From assembly GCA_051294375.1 (NCBI GenBank), contig CM119268.1:5429101-5493100 (forward strand): DNA of 64,000 nt, given 5' to 3'. Source of the stretch: Paraspadella gotoi. Its lineage: Eukaryota; Chaetognatha. Positions 45,541 through 55,881 of this stretch are shown piece by piece; the first letter of the stretch is position 1, and every line of letters starts with the position of its first letter. Under the pieces are notes generated by a model. That model was given only the letters and a program-made list of their open reading frames with translations, did no database searches and was not told the origin of the DNA. The translations under genes and the position numbers were made by a program.

Positions 45541-45679
45541 ATTTGTCTTTGAACTAATCAACTTATTTTCCGCCCACGATGTATTCCTCCCACTTTCCAA
45601 ACTCATCAAACGGTTTCCCATCCATCCAACCAAAACCTCCTTGAAGGACAAGCAGCTGGAATGCGATCTTCAGATTTAG
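45541..45679 (+). CDS. Candidate terminal exon on plus strand, unknown gene
   Basis: A strong acceptor (cccc, ten T and gcag, ending at 45540) is followed by one base, 45 open codons and TAG. The product reads FVFELINLFSAHDVFLPLSK then LIKRFPIHPTKTSLKDKQLE and CDLQI. It looks like normal protein with no repeat bias. The previous exon would have to end in phase 2 and was not found. The minus strand is also open here, so strand choice rests on the acceptor. No family is recognised. Confidence 0.4.
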
Positions 45680-46160
45680 TTTCAAAATGACAGGAAACAA
45701 ATTAACAAGAAAACAAAATAGCAATTGCGGTCATCCCGGGTTCAGCGGAATTACTTACAATAGAACCACCAAACCGACATGATCAATGGTCATTTAACTC
45801 GATCGGTACTTGGAGTTCAAGATTCACATAAAAAACTAAAAACTTTTTCGAAATTAATGTTTAAAACATAATAATTCGTTATTATAGTAAGAGCGAAATT
45901 AAGACTATTTTAGATATAATAAAAAATAAAAGAAAAAAACGTCCAAGCAGCGTGGAACTGCAAAGCCAACCGGACGCGATCCCGAGACTTTTCGATCCAT
46001 AAGCGACGATTCCCGGCCTTGAGACGAAAAGGAAGTCGGCAGAGAGTCGACGGAAGTCATGATGAAAAATGAAGAGAAGAAAAGAACGAGAGAAGAAATT
46101 TGAAGAGAGATAAATATAGAGGGAAGGCTGACCCGAGACGGTCTGGGAAGAAAAGGAATA
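45680..46160. other. Unique spacer
   Basis: Mixed DNA with a CpG-containing patch (45940-46050). No supported exon. Confidence 0.4.
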
Positions 46161-46164
46161 CAGA

Positions 46165-46400
46165 AAATTGGATAAAATGGAAAAATAAATCGGTGGAAAA
46201 TGGATAAAATGGAAAGAAATGGGATGGAAAATGGAAAGGGAATTTGGTGGGGCAAATGGATAAAATGGAAGGAAATTGGGGGAAAATGGATAAAATGGAG
46301 GGATATTGGGATGGAAAATGGAAGGGAATTTTTTTTGGGGGGAATGGAAAATGGATAAAATGAAAATAAAAGTTAATGAGAAAAAAAGGGAAAATGAAAA
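46165..46400 (+). repeat. Degenerate minisatellite, AAAATGGATAAAATGGAAGG unit
   Basis: AAAATGGATAAAATGG recurs about five times with variable spacers. The reverse-complement style (CCATTTTATTCCATTTT) appears inside unit T at about 28005-28120, 31000-31110 and 34760-34870. Confidence 0.7.
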
Positions 46401-46689
46401 AAAAATAAGAGTAAGGGACTTAATGGAAACGAAATTGAGGGAAAATGAAAAAAAAAATTATGGAAAAAGCGTCAGGGAACTGATAGATAAAAAAATAGGA
46501 AGAGCTAAAAGACAGCTAAAGGACATCGACCTCAAATTAGGAATCATCTCAAACGATTTGTTTTTTTTTCTGGGGGGGGGGTTTGAAGAAGAGGGGGGGG
46601 GAAAGGGAAGAATTTTTTAACGACCTCGAATCAGTCATAATTGAGAAGAAGTGGAAAAAAATGATTTATGTTTACGACAAACTATAAAA

Positions 46690-48383
46690 ATAGAATTATT
46701 TATTACGATGATGAAATATTAAAAAAAAAAGATTTTTTTTTAACTACTTAAAAAAAGATTTTGCCATGTGGATTCGGTTGTCACGAGGTAAAAGGAAGTA
46801 AATTTTTTTTAAAAATGAAAATTTAAATCTTTTCGGAGACGTGAAAATTAATTAAAGAGGTTCAGTGAAATGATAAGATTTGATTGATGGCATTTTCTAT
46901 AATGTATAATATAATTATAATTTATATTTATAATTAATTAATTAATTAATAATTATAATTATATTGGTTGTACCAATTTCATAACATATCTTTACTGAGT
47001 ATTCTTTATTCAGCGACTTAGTATAAAGAGGATGTCAATTTTGAAACTTCATCGATTAAATTTTCCACTTTGCTTCTGATAAATATGAGATAATGAACAA
47101 ATAGCATTTTTTCTTCTCTTTAAAATGATATTAAATTCCAGTTATTTTGAATTTTAAAATACGTCTGAGATCCATAAAATGTTTATCGAGAAAATTGAAA
47201 AAGTAGATAGACGTTAGTCATATTAATATTTGATGTATTAAAACCAAACCTGTACCAAGTTTTAAAGCATGAAAAATTGATTATTTCTGATTACCAATTC
47301 TTTAAAATTTTTAAAATTCTTTAAACTTTATATTAATTTAGAATTTTTTCAATTAAAAAAAAAGAAAATCAGTTGACGTTTGTTAAGAAAATCATTCCCT
47401 TATTAGTTTGAAAAGTTACAAAGTAACTAAGCATTAAAAAAATATGAAAATTATACTACTTTGTAGAGCAGACAAAATGCTACATTTTGTATACTATAAT
47501 TTTTAAATTTAACGAAGTATTATTTGATTGTGAAATCGTGAAACATAAGTTGATCGACAAATTTTAAGACTTAATAGGTGCCGAGAAGTTAATAACCAAG
47601 ACGTCAAGACACGTATTAAAATTATGCAAAAATTGATATCGTCGTAAATGCAAGACGGCGGTCTACAAAATGAGTCGCAATTTAGGTCTCCACTCTCCAG
47701 GGTGAAGGGATTCTGAGATATCTCCACTGAAAATGTTCCAAACGAGAAAAAAAAACTATATCAAATAATACAAATTTAATATATATCTATAAAGTATGAG
47801 TTTATCATAGGGACAGATAGACTCTCTAATAACGAGAGTTCATAAATTCGCCTAAAATTAAGGACGATATTGCTTTGCTTTTGCACATAAGTGTACCAAG
47901 CAAATAAAACAGAAAAATATACTTTGTATTTTGAATATGATTCGGTGACAAATTTTGGATCACAGCATGAACAAGTTTTGTGCTTATCAAGAGCATCATT
48001 TACAAATCGATATTGAATTTTTATTAAATTAATAAAATCCTACATAGTTCAATACTTTTTAAAGAAAAATAACATTGCAAAAGGCCACAATGTTAAAGAT
48101 TAACATATTATTTGAAATTACTGCAATATGCAAATGAGATTGAAGTAACTTTGGATACCATACTTTAATTTTCTTTCAAAATTCTGTCATATAAAGTGGA
48201 TGTTAGGAGAGTGATTTGATTGTATATTCTTTTTTAGATGCGAATAAATTAAAATAGTTTTATCGATTCTTAATTCTAAATTTTAACTCCTCTCAAAAAA
48301 AATAGTCATTAACGCAATACTGTGTGTTTCAGTTTTTCATCATGGAAGTTGACTCGTGACACATTAGTAAACAATTTTTATTC

Positions 48384-48440
<57 letters not shown>
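46690..48440 (+). repeat. Old duplicated block D, copy 1
   Basis: Collinear with 48460-49420. Shared blocks are ATTTATTAC(A/G)ATGATGAAAT, TGCCATGTG…GTCACGAG, GATTTGATTGATGG, GAGGGACAGAT, CACAGCATGAA, ATCAAGAGCATCATTT, ATTAACGCAAT and TTTTCATCA.GGAAGTTGAC. Both copies end at a (GA)n array (48389-48440 here). Copy 1 has about 840 extra bases (46900-47740). Divergence is substitution-rich, unlike unit T, so this looks like a genuine old duplication. Confidence 0.8.
47509..47727 (-). other. Open frame in the copy-1-specific insertion, unclassified
   Basis: From an acceptor-like aacattttcag the minus strand reads MEISQNPFTLESGDLNCDSF followed by CRPPSCIYDDINFC and a hydrophobic stretch. It is the only protein-like segment in block D. 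It might be a transposon remnant or an exon; neither could be shown. Confidence 0.2.
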
Positions 48441-48442
<2 letters not shown>

Positions 48443-48459
48443 ATACGAGAAAACAATAA

Positions 48460-49333
48460 TCATTTATTACAATGATGAAATTTTTTTTTTAAATATATTT
48501 CTTCTACTACTTAAAAAAAAGACTTGCCATGTGAGTGTCACGAGATGAAAGGAAATATTTTTTTTTTTGAAAACGAAAAAATTAAATATTTTTGGAGACG
48601 GGGAAATTAATTACAGACTCACAGAGGTTCAGTTAAATAATAAGATTTGATTGATGGTTTACAAAATTGGAAAAAGGAGTGACTAGCAATGTATCAATGT
48701 CTCAATTACACTTCCTGTTGGACAAATAGGATGGAAAAGGGATAAAAAGTTTATATTATATCAAACAATATACATAAAAAGAATTGATCAGAGGGACAGA
48801 TGAACTTGAAAAACTCTCTAAAATTGAGAGTTTAATAAATGGGCCTATACTTTAGGCGAGATAATCGTTTAGTATTGCTTCTTTACATGTAAGGAAAGCA
48901 GAGAAATATACTTTGAACTTTGAATATGATACAGTGACAAAATTTATATCACAGCATGAATATGTTTTATGTTTATCAAGAGCATCATTTCCAAATCAAT
49001 ATTAAATTTTACTAGTAGAATTAAATCCTACTTAGTGTAACTATTTTAAAAGAAAAATTACATTGTAAAAGGCAGCAATGTTAAAGATTGAACATTTTTT
49101 TAAAATTTACTGCAATATGCAAATTAGATTGGACTAACTTTGGATACAATACTTTCAATGCATAAATTTTGTATGCATTTTATCGATTCTTAATTTGATA
49201 AATCCTAACTCCCCCCCCCTCTCAAAAAGAATCGTCATTAACGCAATTTGTGTTTCGGTTTTTCATCACGGAAGTTGACACGTGACACATTTTGACGACG
49301 AGAAATGTGAGTAAACAATTTCGATTCGGTGCA

Positions 49334-49418
<85 letters not shown>

Positions 49419-49424
49419 CGATTG
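48460..49424 (+). repeat. Old duplicated block D, copy 2
   Basis: Diverged copy of 46690-48440 without the 840-base insertion, ending in a long (GA)n array at 49337-49418. Confidence 0.8.
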
Positions 49425-49845
49425 ATCATTATACAATTAAGGATCTAGGGTAAGAGGTGTCGGGAGAATTTAGACGATTTTAAGTGTGAGAGAGAAAACG
49501 AAATAAATTGAGATAATTGAAAAACTTTGAAAAGGAGAAAGGATTAACAGTTGAAAAAATTATATAAAATAGAGCGTAACTGAACAAGATATAGTTTCAA
49601 GCTTCATTAATTCATTTCTTCAGTCATTCATTTATATTCATAATAATTCTTTCATTCATTCGTCACTATTTTTTTTATCTCCTTCGGCTTCGCTAATTCA
49701 TTTAAAAAAAAACTCAAATGAATTTTTTTGGAAAATATATTTTTTTAAACGAAATTTTTATTTTTTTTTAGTTTTAAAATTTAACGACGCAACAATTGAA
49801 AATTTTTTTCTTCAAGTTTCAGAATCCGAGGTCATACGTACGAGT
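49425..49845. other. AT-rich spacer
   Basis: Contains ATTCATTC phrases at 49600-49660 and T runs. Nothing gene-like seen. Confidence 0.45.
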
Positions 49846-49854
49846 GGAGTGAAA

Positions 49855-49966
49855 GACGACGACAACGACGACGACAACGACGAGGACGACGAAGACTCTC
49901 GTCGTTTATTGTCACGAATTGTCGAGTGAAACAGACAAACGACATTTCAATTTTTTTGTGTGATCT

Positions 49967-50004
<38 letters not shown>

Positions 50005-50042
50005 CTCGTCGTCCTCGTCGTCGTTGCCGTCGTCGTCGTCGG
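49855..50042. repeat. (GAC)n then (GTC)n facing arrays
   Basis: GAC/AAC triplets at 49855-49892 and GTC triplets at 49967-50042 on the same strand. They could pair as a hairpin around about 75 bases of unique DNA. Confidence 0.8.
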
Positions 50043-50530
50043 AATCCCCCGGAGGTCAACGAAAAAATTTTTTTTTTTTGTTCAAAATCGAAGAAATACA
50101 GGAAATAATAATTAGTATTAATTAATCCCGAGTCTAGACGAAATTAAATTCGAAAGCTCGATTTCTTAACCGCTGAGAATTTTGAGTTGTTCATTTTTAA
50201 AAAAATATATTTTATATTTTTTTAAAGACGACGCTAAATTTACCTTAAAAAACCACGCGCGTCCTTTTTTCAAAAGTTTTTTATAGATTTTTTTCCTTCT
50301 ATTGAACTTTGAAAAATAAAAAGATGAATGAAAAAGTTTTTTTTCCCCTATATTCTATTCTGTGGACTGAGATTTCAGTTTCTGCATATTATCTTTTCTT
50401 GTTCACATATTTTTTGGGGGTTTAGATTATTTTTTTTTAGATTGTATTGTTCATTTTATATGTGATTTTATAAATGTTTAAATTAGACATTGTATTTTTT
50501 CCTTTCTGTTTCGTTGTGATTTGATTTAGA
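50043..50530. other. AT-rich spacer
   Basis: T/A-rich unique DNA. No exon recognised. Confidence 0.45.
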
Positions 50531-50533
50531 ACA

Positions 50534-50598
50534 GAGTTTGAAGAGAGATTTAACATCACTATGAAATAAAAATCGTTGTTAAATCTCTCTTCAAACTC
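50534..50598. ncRNA. Perfect 22-bp hairpin, pre-miRNA-like or MITE remnant
   Basis: The arm GAGTTTGAAGAGAGATTTAA(CA) at 50534-50555 is exactly complementary to 50577-50598, with a 21-base loop. Further out, TTTAGAACA and TGTTTAAA can extend the stem after a small bulge. Stem and loop sizes fall in the range of animal microRNA precursors, but perfect pairing is also typical of young fold-back elements. It lies about 250 bases beyond the exon at 50852-51151, in the next intron of gene 2 on the minus strand. Confidence 0.45.
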
Positions 50599-50851
50599 AA
50601 ACTGTTTAAATTAAAAAGGCAATCGCTCACTCGCGACAAATATTCACAAATCGAGTTCACAATTCACAATTCACCACAAAACCTGAAAGTGACTTTATTA
50701 ACTGATTCACTGACGAGAAAGACTTTTCCCCAAATCAGCGAATTCCTCCTCCTTATCTCTTCGCGGAAATTACCCCATTATCCCCCACAATTATTTACCC
50801 CTCGAAACCCTTTCCCAACTCTCCCCCTTCCGAACTCTCCCTCTCACTCAC

Positions 50852-51151
50852 CTAAACCGCGAGTGATGGTAAGGGCTTCCATCCTCCAGCGGCGTCGGAT
50901 GCAGCGGATCCAGCGCCTGCGCCGCCGCGGACGACGGCGTCGGCGAACCCGAGTACGGATGCTGCTGCTGTTGTTGCTGTTGTTGCTGCGTCGGTTGTTG
51001 CTGCTGATGATGATGATGCCCCGCCGCTGTGAGAGGCGGGTAAGGATTGTACAGCACCATCGGGATGTGGTCGGAAGATGCTCCGTGATGGAGAACAGGG
51101 TTCATCGGGATGGCCGCTTCCTCCGTGGAAAGGTCCGTCGACTGTGGGTGG
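50852..51151 (-). CDS. Gene 2, exon 4: His/Gln/Ala-rich region
   Basis: Acceptor acccacactacag and donor TTTAG|GTGAGT bound 300 bases. One base completes an Asn codon with exon 3 (51994-52158); two bases are left for the next exon. The product begins NHPQSTDLSTEEAAIPMNPV, continues LHHGASSDHIPMVLYNPYPP and LTAAG, then HHHH, Gln runs interrupted once by Pro-Thr, and SGSPTPSSAAAQALDPLHPT. A (CTG/TTG)n repeat codes the Gln run. Disordered His/Gln tracts are common in nuclear regulators, but that is inference; no domain or family was recognised. At least one more exon must follow at lower coordinates. Confidence 0.8.
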   Translation of the reverse strand, partial: PPTVDGPFHGGSGHPDEPCSPSRSIFRPHPDGAVQSLPASHSGGASSSSAATTDAATTATTAAASVLGFADAVVRGGAGAGSAASDAAGGWKPLPSLAV

Positions 51152-51204
51152 CTGTAGTGTGGGTGAAAGGTGTGGGCGTGGGTAGAGGGCGTGGGTAAGG
51201 GTAG

Positions 51205-51505
51205 AGTAATTTTTTTTTGGGTTGTATCGAGAGTGTTCGCTAAATCCGGTCATGATGGTAAATAGATTTTTACGTTCCGAAAACCGCACGTTATTAAATA
51301 CGTAAAAAAGGCAAATCGGATCCTTAAATGATGTTGACCATCGGTAAATTTGGTCCCCATTTTGAGTCAGTTCGAGTCCCTTTATTAGATCGAATTTTCT
51401 CGTCAAAATAGAAAACCTCGTTAATTCCGATCTCGTTATATATTAAATTAATTATTTTAACGCGAAATTTTAAATCCGTTTATGTCGTTATAAATTCGGT
51501 TCCAT
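51205..51505. other. Intron 3 of gene 2, unique part
   Basis: AT-rich intronic DNA between exons 3 and 4. No other exon seen. Confidence 0.5.
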
Positions 51506-51507
51506 CG

Positions 51508-51583
51508 TTTATATATTATATATTATATATTATATATATATTATATATTATATATATATTATATATTATATATTATATATTAT
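51508..51583. repeat. (TATATTATA)n AT-palindromic array
   Basis: TATATATTATATATTATATA-type DNA; self-complementary and cruciform-prone. Confidence 0.9.
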
Positions 51584-51747
51584 GAGAAAACAAATAAGGT
51601 ATTGAGAAGCAGCGATGAAAATAGTTGTTTCGATAGATCGAATCACGTAAAATCGGGTTCCTTCGATTCACAGTTAAACGAGTCCAGTTGTAAACTTTAA
51701 CAAATAAAAAAAAACAAAAAAAAAACGTATCTATTCGTCGCCCCGTT

Positions 51748-51773
51748 AGATAGAAAGATAGAAAGATAGAAAG

Positions 51774-51857
<84 letters not shown>

Positions 51858-51965
51858 AACTGTAAATACATAAATAGAACGATAGATGAAACGATGAATA
51901 GATAAATAGATAAATAGATAGCTAGATAATCAGATAAATATATATAGATAAATAGATCGGTAGAT
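51748..51965 (+). repeat. (GATA)n array with diverged tail
   Basis: GATAGAAA units, then about 22 pure GATA units, then degenerate AAATAGATA units. Confidence 0.93.
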
Positions 51966-51993
51966 AAATAGACGGCCGGATGAATATACTCAC

Positions 51994-52158
51994 TTAATCG
52001 GCGCTCCTGCGGCGGCAGCGGCGGCGGCGACGGCAGCGGCCGCGGCGGCGCCGTGTCCGCCCGCCACGTTCATCAAGTTGTTACGGATCTTGGGGTAGAG
52101 GCCGTTGCGGCCACGAACGGCCGCGGCGGCATTGGAGGGGAGGGTGCAGTACATGTAG
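51994..52158 (-). CDS. Gene 2, exon 3: poly-Ala region
   Basis: Acceptor ctcccacatcccctag and donor ATTAA|GTGAGT bound 165 bases. Exon 2 leaves GG, completed here as Gly. The product reads YMYCTLPSNAAAAVRGRNGL, YPKIRNNLMNVAGGHG and then a 14-residue stretch of Ala broken once by Val, ending GAPI. The codons in the Ala run are mixed (GCC, GCG, GCT, GCA), so it is an older, selected or long-standing tract rather than a fresh repeat. Phases match on both sides. Confidence 0.85.
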
Positions 52159-52235
52159 CTAGGGGATGTGGGAGCGAAGGAAGGAAGGGAGGGAGGGAGG
52201 AAGAGAGGGAGATGAAGAGGAAGAAAAGAAAAGAA
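52159..52235 (-). promoter_or_regulatory. Polypyrimidine tract before gene 2 exon 3
   Basis: On the sense strand this is CTTCCTCCCTCCCTCCCTTC-like DNA directly upstream of the acceptor, similar to the long tracts before the channel exons. Confidence 0.6.
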
Positions 52236-52343
52236 GTAAAGTCAGAGATTAGATGGAAGGAAGTAGAGCAAAAGAGGAGGAATTAACAGTCAGGTTTTGG
52301 ATTAAAAGAATGAGTAAGACAGAAGATCAATAAAGTATGGCGT

Positions 52344-52366
52344 CTCTCTCTCTCTGTCTCTCTTCT

Positions 52367-52405
<39 letters not shown>
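52344..52405. repeat. (CT)n microsatellite
   Basis: CT array with CTTCTC variants. Confidence 0.9.
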
Positions 52406-52410
<5 letters not shown>

Positions 52411-52674
52411 GTTTAATATAAGTTTTTTATTTCGTTATTGTTACCCTCATTTTTTTAAAATATTTTTTTTCTCCGACTCCTTTTCTCTTTCTTTCCTCTC
52501 TTCCCTTCTCTCCCTTTTCCTTTCCTTTCTTTCCTTTCCTCCCTTTTCTTTCCTCCTTCCTCCGATTTATCCCCCGCTTCTCGTTTTCCTTATCCCAAAA
52601 TTCAAAAGTGCAGCTCCGGGTCAACTCAATAAAAGCAGTTAGTCCGCCGAAACAAGCTCTATGGGAGCCTTATG

Positions 52675-52777
<103 letters not shown>

Positions 52778-52779
52778 AC

Positions 52780-52856
52780 CCTTCGTGATTGATGATATGT
52801 GCGGCGTTGGGATCCAAACCCGCTGCGCCATCTACGGTTCCGTCGCCGGAATCCAA
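52780..52856 (-). CDS. Gene 2, exon 2
   Basis: Acceptor ttctcttgtttttcag and donor GAAGG|GTGAGG bound 77 bases, read LDSGDGTVDGAAGLDPNAAH and IINHE. It starts in phase 0, matching the end of exon 1 (60135), and leaves GG for exon 3. It is acidic, small and without known motif. The intron before it is about 7.3 kb. Confidence 0.85.
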
Positions 52857-52894
52857 CTGAAAAACAAGAGAACAAGGGGATCTCAGTTTGGGGC

Positions 52895-53130
52895 GGAAAA
52901 CGGCGACGACGATGTAGACGACGACGATGCAGACGACGACGATGTAGACGACGACGATATGGAAGACGACGAAGACGAAGAAGATGACAGAGAGAAAAAG
53001 AGCCCCCATGGAGACGACAACTATGAAGGCGATGACAAAGACTATGACGATGAGATTGACAAATAGAATGACAGAACCAAATGTGAAGACGAGAAAGTCG
53101 GTGACGACGATGACGACGACGACAAAAAAC
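52895..53130 (+). repeat. (GAC)n-rich tract with GACGATGTAGACGAC units
   Basis: Degenerate triplet repeat in intron 1 of gene 2; the poly-Asp plus frame and poly-Val minus frame are repeat readings. Confidence 0.8.
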
Positions 53131-53359
53131 GCGTCACTCTTCACGTCAATGAAAACAAAAAAATCGAATGACAATAACAGAAAAAAAAAGACAACTCAAA
53201 AACTTCAACAATTTTAAAAATAACAGTTGGGGGGAAAATCGATACAATTTTTCATGAAGTTAAAACGAGTAAATAGAAAACATAAAATGAATGAAAAAAT
53301 ATAAAAATAAGAAAGAAAAGTAGAAAGTCTAAAGAATGAACAATTATTGAATATTCAAT

Positions 53360-53430
53360 GATGAGCCAGATGTTCAGCATAGACGCGGCATTTGCGGCAT
53401 TTACAGCATTTTCGGCATTTACGGACCTTT
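53360..53430 (+). repeat. Short GCATTTNCGG repeat
   Basis: CGGCATTTGCGGCATTTACA-type units of about 9-12 bases recur five times (53380-53425). Confidence 0.7.
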
Positions 53431-53459
53431 TTCCAAAGGACGTCCGGGAATCGAGACTT

Positions 53460-53512
53460 GGTCGTCGTTGTCGTCGTCGTCGTCGTCGCCGTCGACGACC
53501 GCGACGACGAAA
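53460..53512. repeat. (GTC)n array
   Basis: GTC/GTT triplets turning into GACGACC. Confidence 0.85.
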
Positions 53513-53710
53513 ACCAAAATTTCATATTTTTTTGTTTTTTTTTTTTGTTTTTTTTTTCCTGTTTTTTTTTGTTTTGTCTCAGTTGGAGAGTTTACAAATT
53601 TACTTCGGAGATTTTTGATATATTAATTTGAATAAATTAATGAAAATTATTTTTAAATATACTTTAACAGGAAAACAAGAAAAAGCAAGACAATGAGAAA
53701 AAAATTAAAG

Positions 53711-53790
53711 AGAGAGAGAGAGAGAGAGAGAGAAGAGAAGAGAGAGAGAGAGATGACAGAGAAGAGAGACGAGAGAGACGGAGAAGAGGA
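53711..53790. repeat. (GA)n microsatellite
   Basis: GA array with AAGAG and GACAG variants. Confidence 0.88.
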
Positions 53791-53839
53791 GGAGACCACA
53801 CAACCACAGTCTCCTCGCCAATTATCTCGATTGGTTTGT

Positions 53840-54275
53840 TTTAAAGTCCGACGTCGGGGAGTTGTTTATGTCGGCGTCGGTCGAAGTCGGGCGGCGTCGG
53901 TCGAAGTCGGGCGGCGTCGGGGGGCGTCCTGTGGTGTCCGGCGGCGTTCTGGTGGCGTCGGTAGCGAGAGGTGGAGTCGGGTGGCGTCGATCGGTGTCGG
54001 GGAGAAGAAGGGCGGCGTCTGGGCGGCGGGTGGCGTTTTTGATCAGCGTCGGGCGGGCGCCAATTTTTGTCATATAGCGTCAGACGGCGTCGGGTGGCGT
54101 TATGGTGGCGGGCCAAGTTTGTCGGGGGTTCGGGTCTTGCGGCGTTGGCTGGCTACTGGCGGCGTGTAGTGGCGTCGGACGTCGTTGGGTCGCGTCGGAC
54201 TTTGTCGGGCAGCGTCGTGCGGTGCTGACGGCTCTCAAGCTTTTTCGGGGTCGGAGTGGCGTCGGTGTGATTTCC
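53840..54275 (+). repeat. G-rich GGCGTCGG minisatellite
   Basis: GGCGTCGGGCGGCGTCGG and GGTGGCGTCGG phrases recur every 10-16 bases over more than 400 bases. It has strong G-over-C skew on the plus strand, with many GG/GGG runs. The Val/Gly/Arg frames through it are repeat readings. Confidence 0.85.
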
Positions 54276-54407
54276 GGCGTCTGAGGCGTCTGGCTTCGAA
54301 CGGCCTCCTTTTAATCGAATCCGACTAACTGTGACGTCATCAAAACGAAAATTTAAAAAGTTAAAACAAGAATGTTCTGGCACCGGAGAGGAGAAAAGTG
54401 GCCGGCC

Positions 54408-54500
54408 CGGATTGCAATGTCGATTTCGTGCCGATCGCAAAACCGATTGCAGTGAAGATTGCTGTGCTGATTGCAGTGCCTTGATTGCATTGCCGATTTG
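54408..54500 (+). repeat. 12-bp minisatellite GATTGCAGTGCC
   Basis: About seven units with A/T/C variants; repeated in block E copy 2 at 56535-56625. Confidence 0.85.
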
Positions 54501-54784
54501 CTGCGTTGGTGGGAAAATACGCCGACGAAAATTTTTTGAGTAGCAATTTCATTCATCTGTGTGAGTATTCTGATGCCAGACGTTTGTTGAAATATGAGAT
54601 GTCAGTTACCAAACAATATTTTGAATGTCAGATGCCATATGCCATATGTCAAATGCCAGATAACGGGATATGAAATGGCTTAGGAGATGGAGTACTTAAG
54701 AAATTACCGGTATGCTTCTCAACATTTGATTTTAATAATTAATTTTCGTAGCAGACGGTCAACCCGGCTATCCAAATACAGGAG

Positions 54785-54895
54785 ATTGCGGGCACCCGGA
54801 GTAATTTCCGGGCAATCTTCGGAGTAATTGCCGGCCGCAACTTCCGGAAGTTAATTGCCGGCGCAACTGCCGGAGTAATTACGGCGATGCGAGTA
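54785..54895 (+). repeat. 20-23-bp minisatellite CGCAACTGCCGGAGTAATT
   Basis: Four to six noisy units; clearer in copy 2 (56865-56985). Confidence 0.8.
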
Positions 54896-54993
54896 ATAGC
54901 AGATTAATCCGAGTTTTCCAATGGCGGAAAGCTCGACTGTTCGATGGTCCGACGAATGCGACGATTGCAATGACGGCCGTTGACCAACGGTGG

Positions 54994-55024
<31 letters not shown>

Positions 55025-55032
55025 CTCTCTCT

Positions 55033-55072
<40 letters not shown>

Positions 55073-55620
55073 TCTCCTCTCTCTTCTCTCTCTCTCAATA
55101 AAAGTGGGAGTTTTTTCGTGTGCGGGCGACGATTTCCGTTCGAAACGATCCATTCCTCCTTTCTCTCGGTGAAGTCTTTATAATATTATTATGATTATTA
55201 ACCTCCCGCCCTTTTTATTTTGTTGGGGGGGCGAGGTCAATTCAAAGGGGAACATGACTTATTTTGGTGCAGGTGGGAGGAGGGGGGGAAGAGGAGGAGG
55301 AGCAGGAAGAGAAGGAGTAAGAACTTTACGTAAAATGAGGAGAAAAAAAAAAGAAGAAAATTAACAGACAGTTTACGTGTATGTTGAACTGTAGTTCGAT
55401 TGGCAGAACTTTAGAGTTAATTGTTGATGTATTGAGTCGGATCTGCCTATCATCGTCGTCATCGTGCGCCGTTCGTCGTTATCGTCGTCGTTATCGTCGT
55501 TTTGTTTTGATTCTAAATTTGCGTCATTAACGAAAAATGAAGAAATACAAAAAAAAAAAAAAAAAAAATACTCATATCTTCGTAATTACTATTTATTTTA
55601 GCAATGTTACAGTGGCTAAT

Positions 55621-55880
55621 AATATATGCGATTTTATTCGAATACAACGAGTTGATTCAGTACAATCATCATCAACAAACAAACAAACAAAGACAGACTA
55701 AGTCTAAGCAAAAAACATAAAATAGAGAGAAAAAAAAACAGTTATTAAATAAAATTAATTAATTAAAATTTAAACAATTAAAAATTGTTCTTATGTTGTA
55801 AAAATGGAACAAGTTTCTGAAGAACAGTATTTTTCATTGTATATATCTTTGAGATAAAGGTTTTCTTACGATTATTAAAA
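55621..55880. other. AT-rich spacer
   Basis: Unique AT-rich DNA between block E copy 1 and the LINE fragment; absent after block E copy 2. Confidence 0.45.
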
Positions 55881-55881
55881 A

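Larger units (their letters stand above)
54171..55620 (+). repeat. 1.4-kb duplicated block E, copy 1
   Basis: Collinear with 56302-57715, from GGCGTCGGACGTCGTTGGGT to GTTACAGTGGCTAATAA. It includes the GATTGCAGTGCC repeat (54410-54500), the CCGGAGTAATT repeat (54790-54895), (CT)n (54994-55095) and an AATAAA. Differences are mostly single-base indels. Confidence 0.92.
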
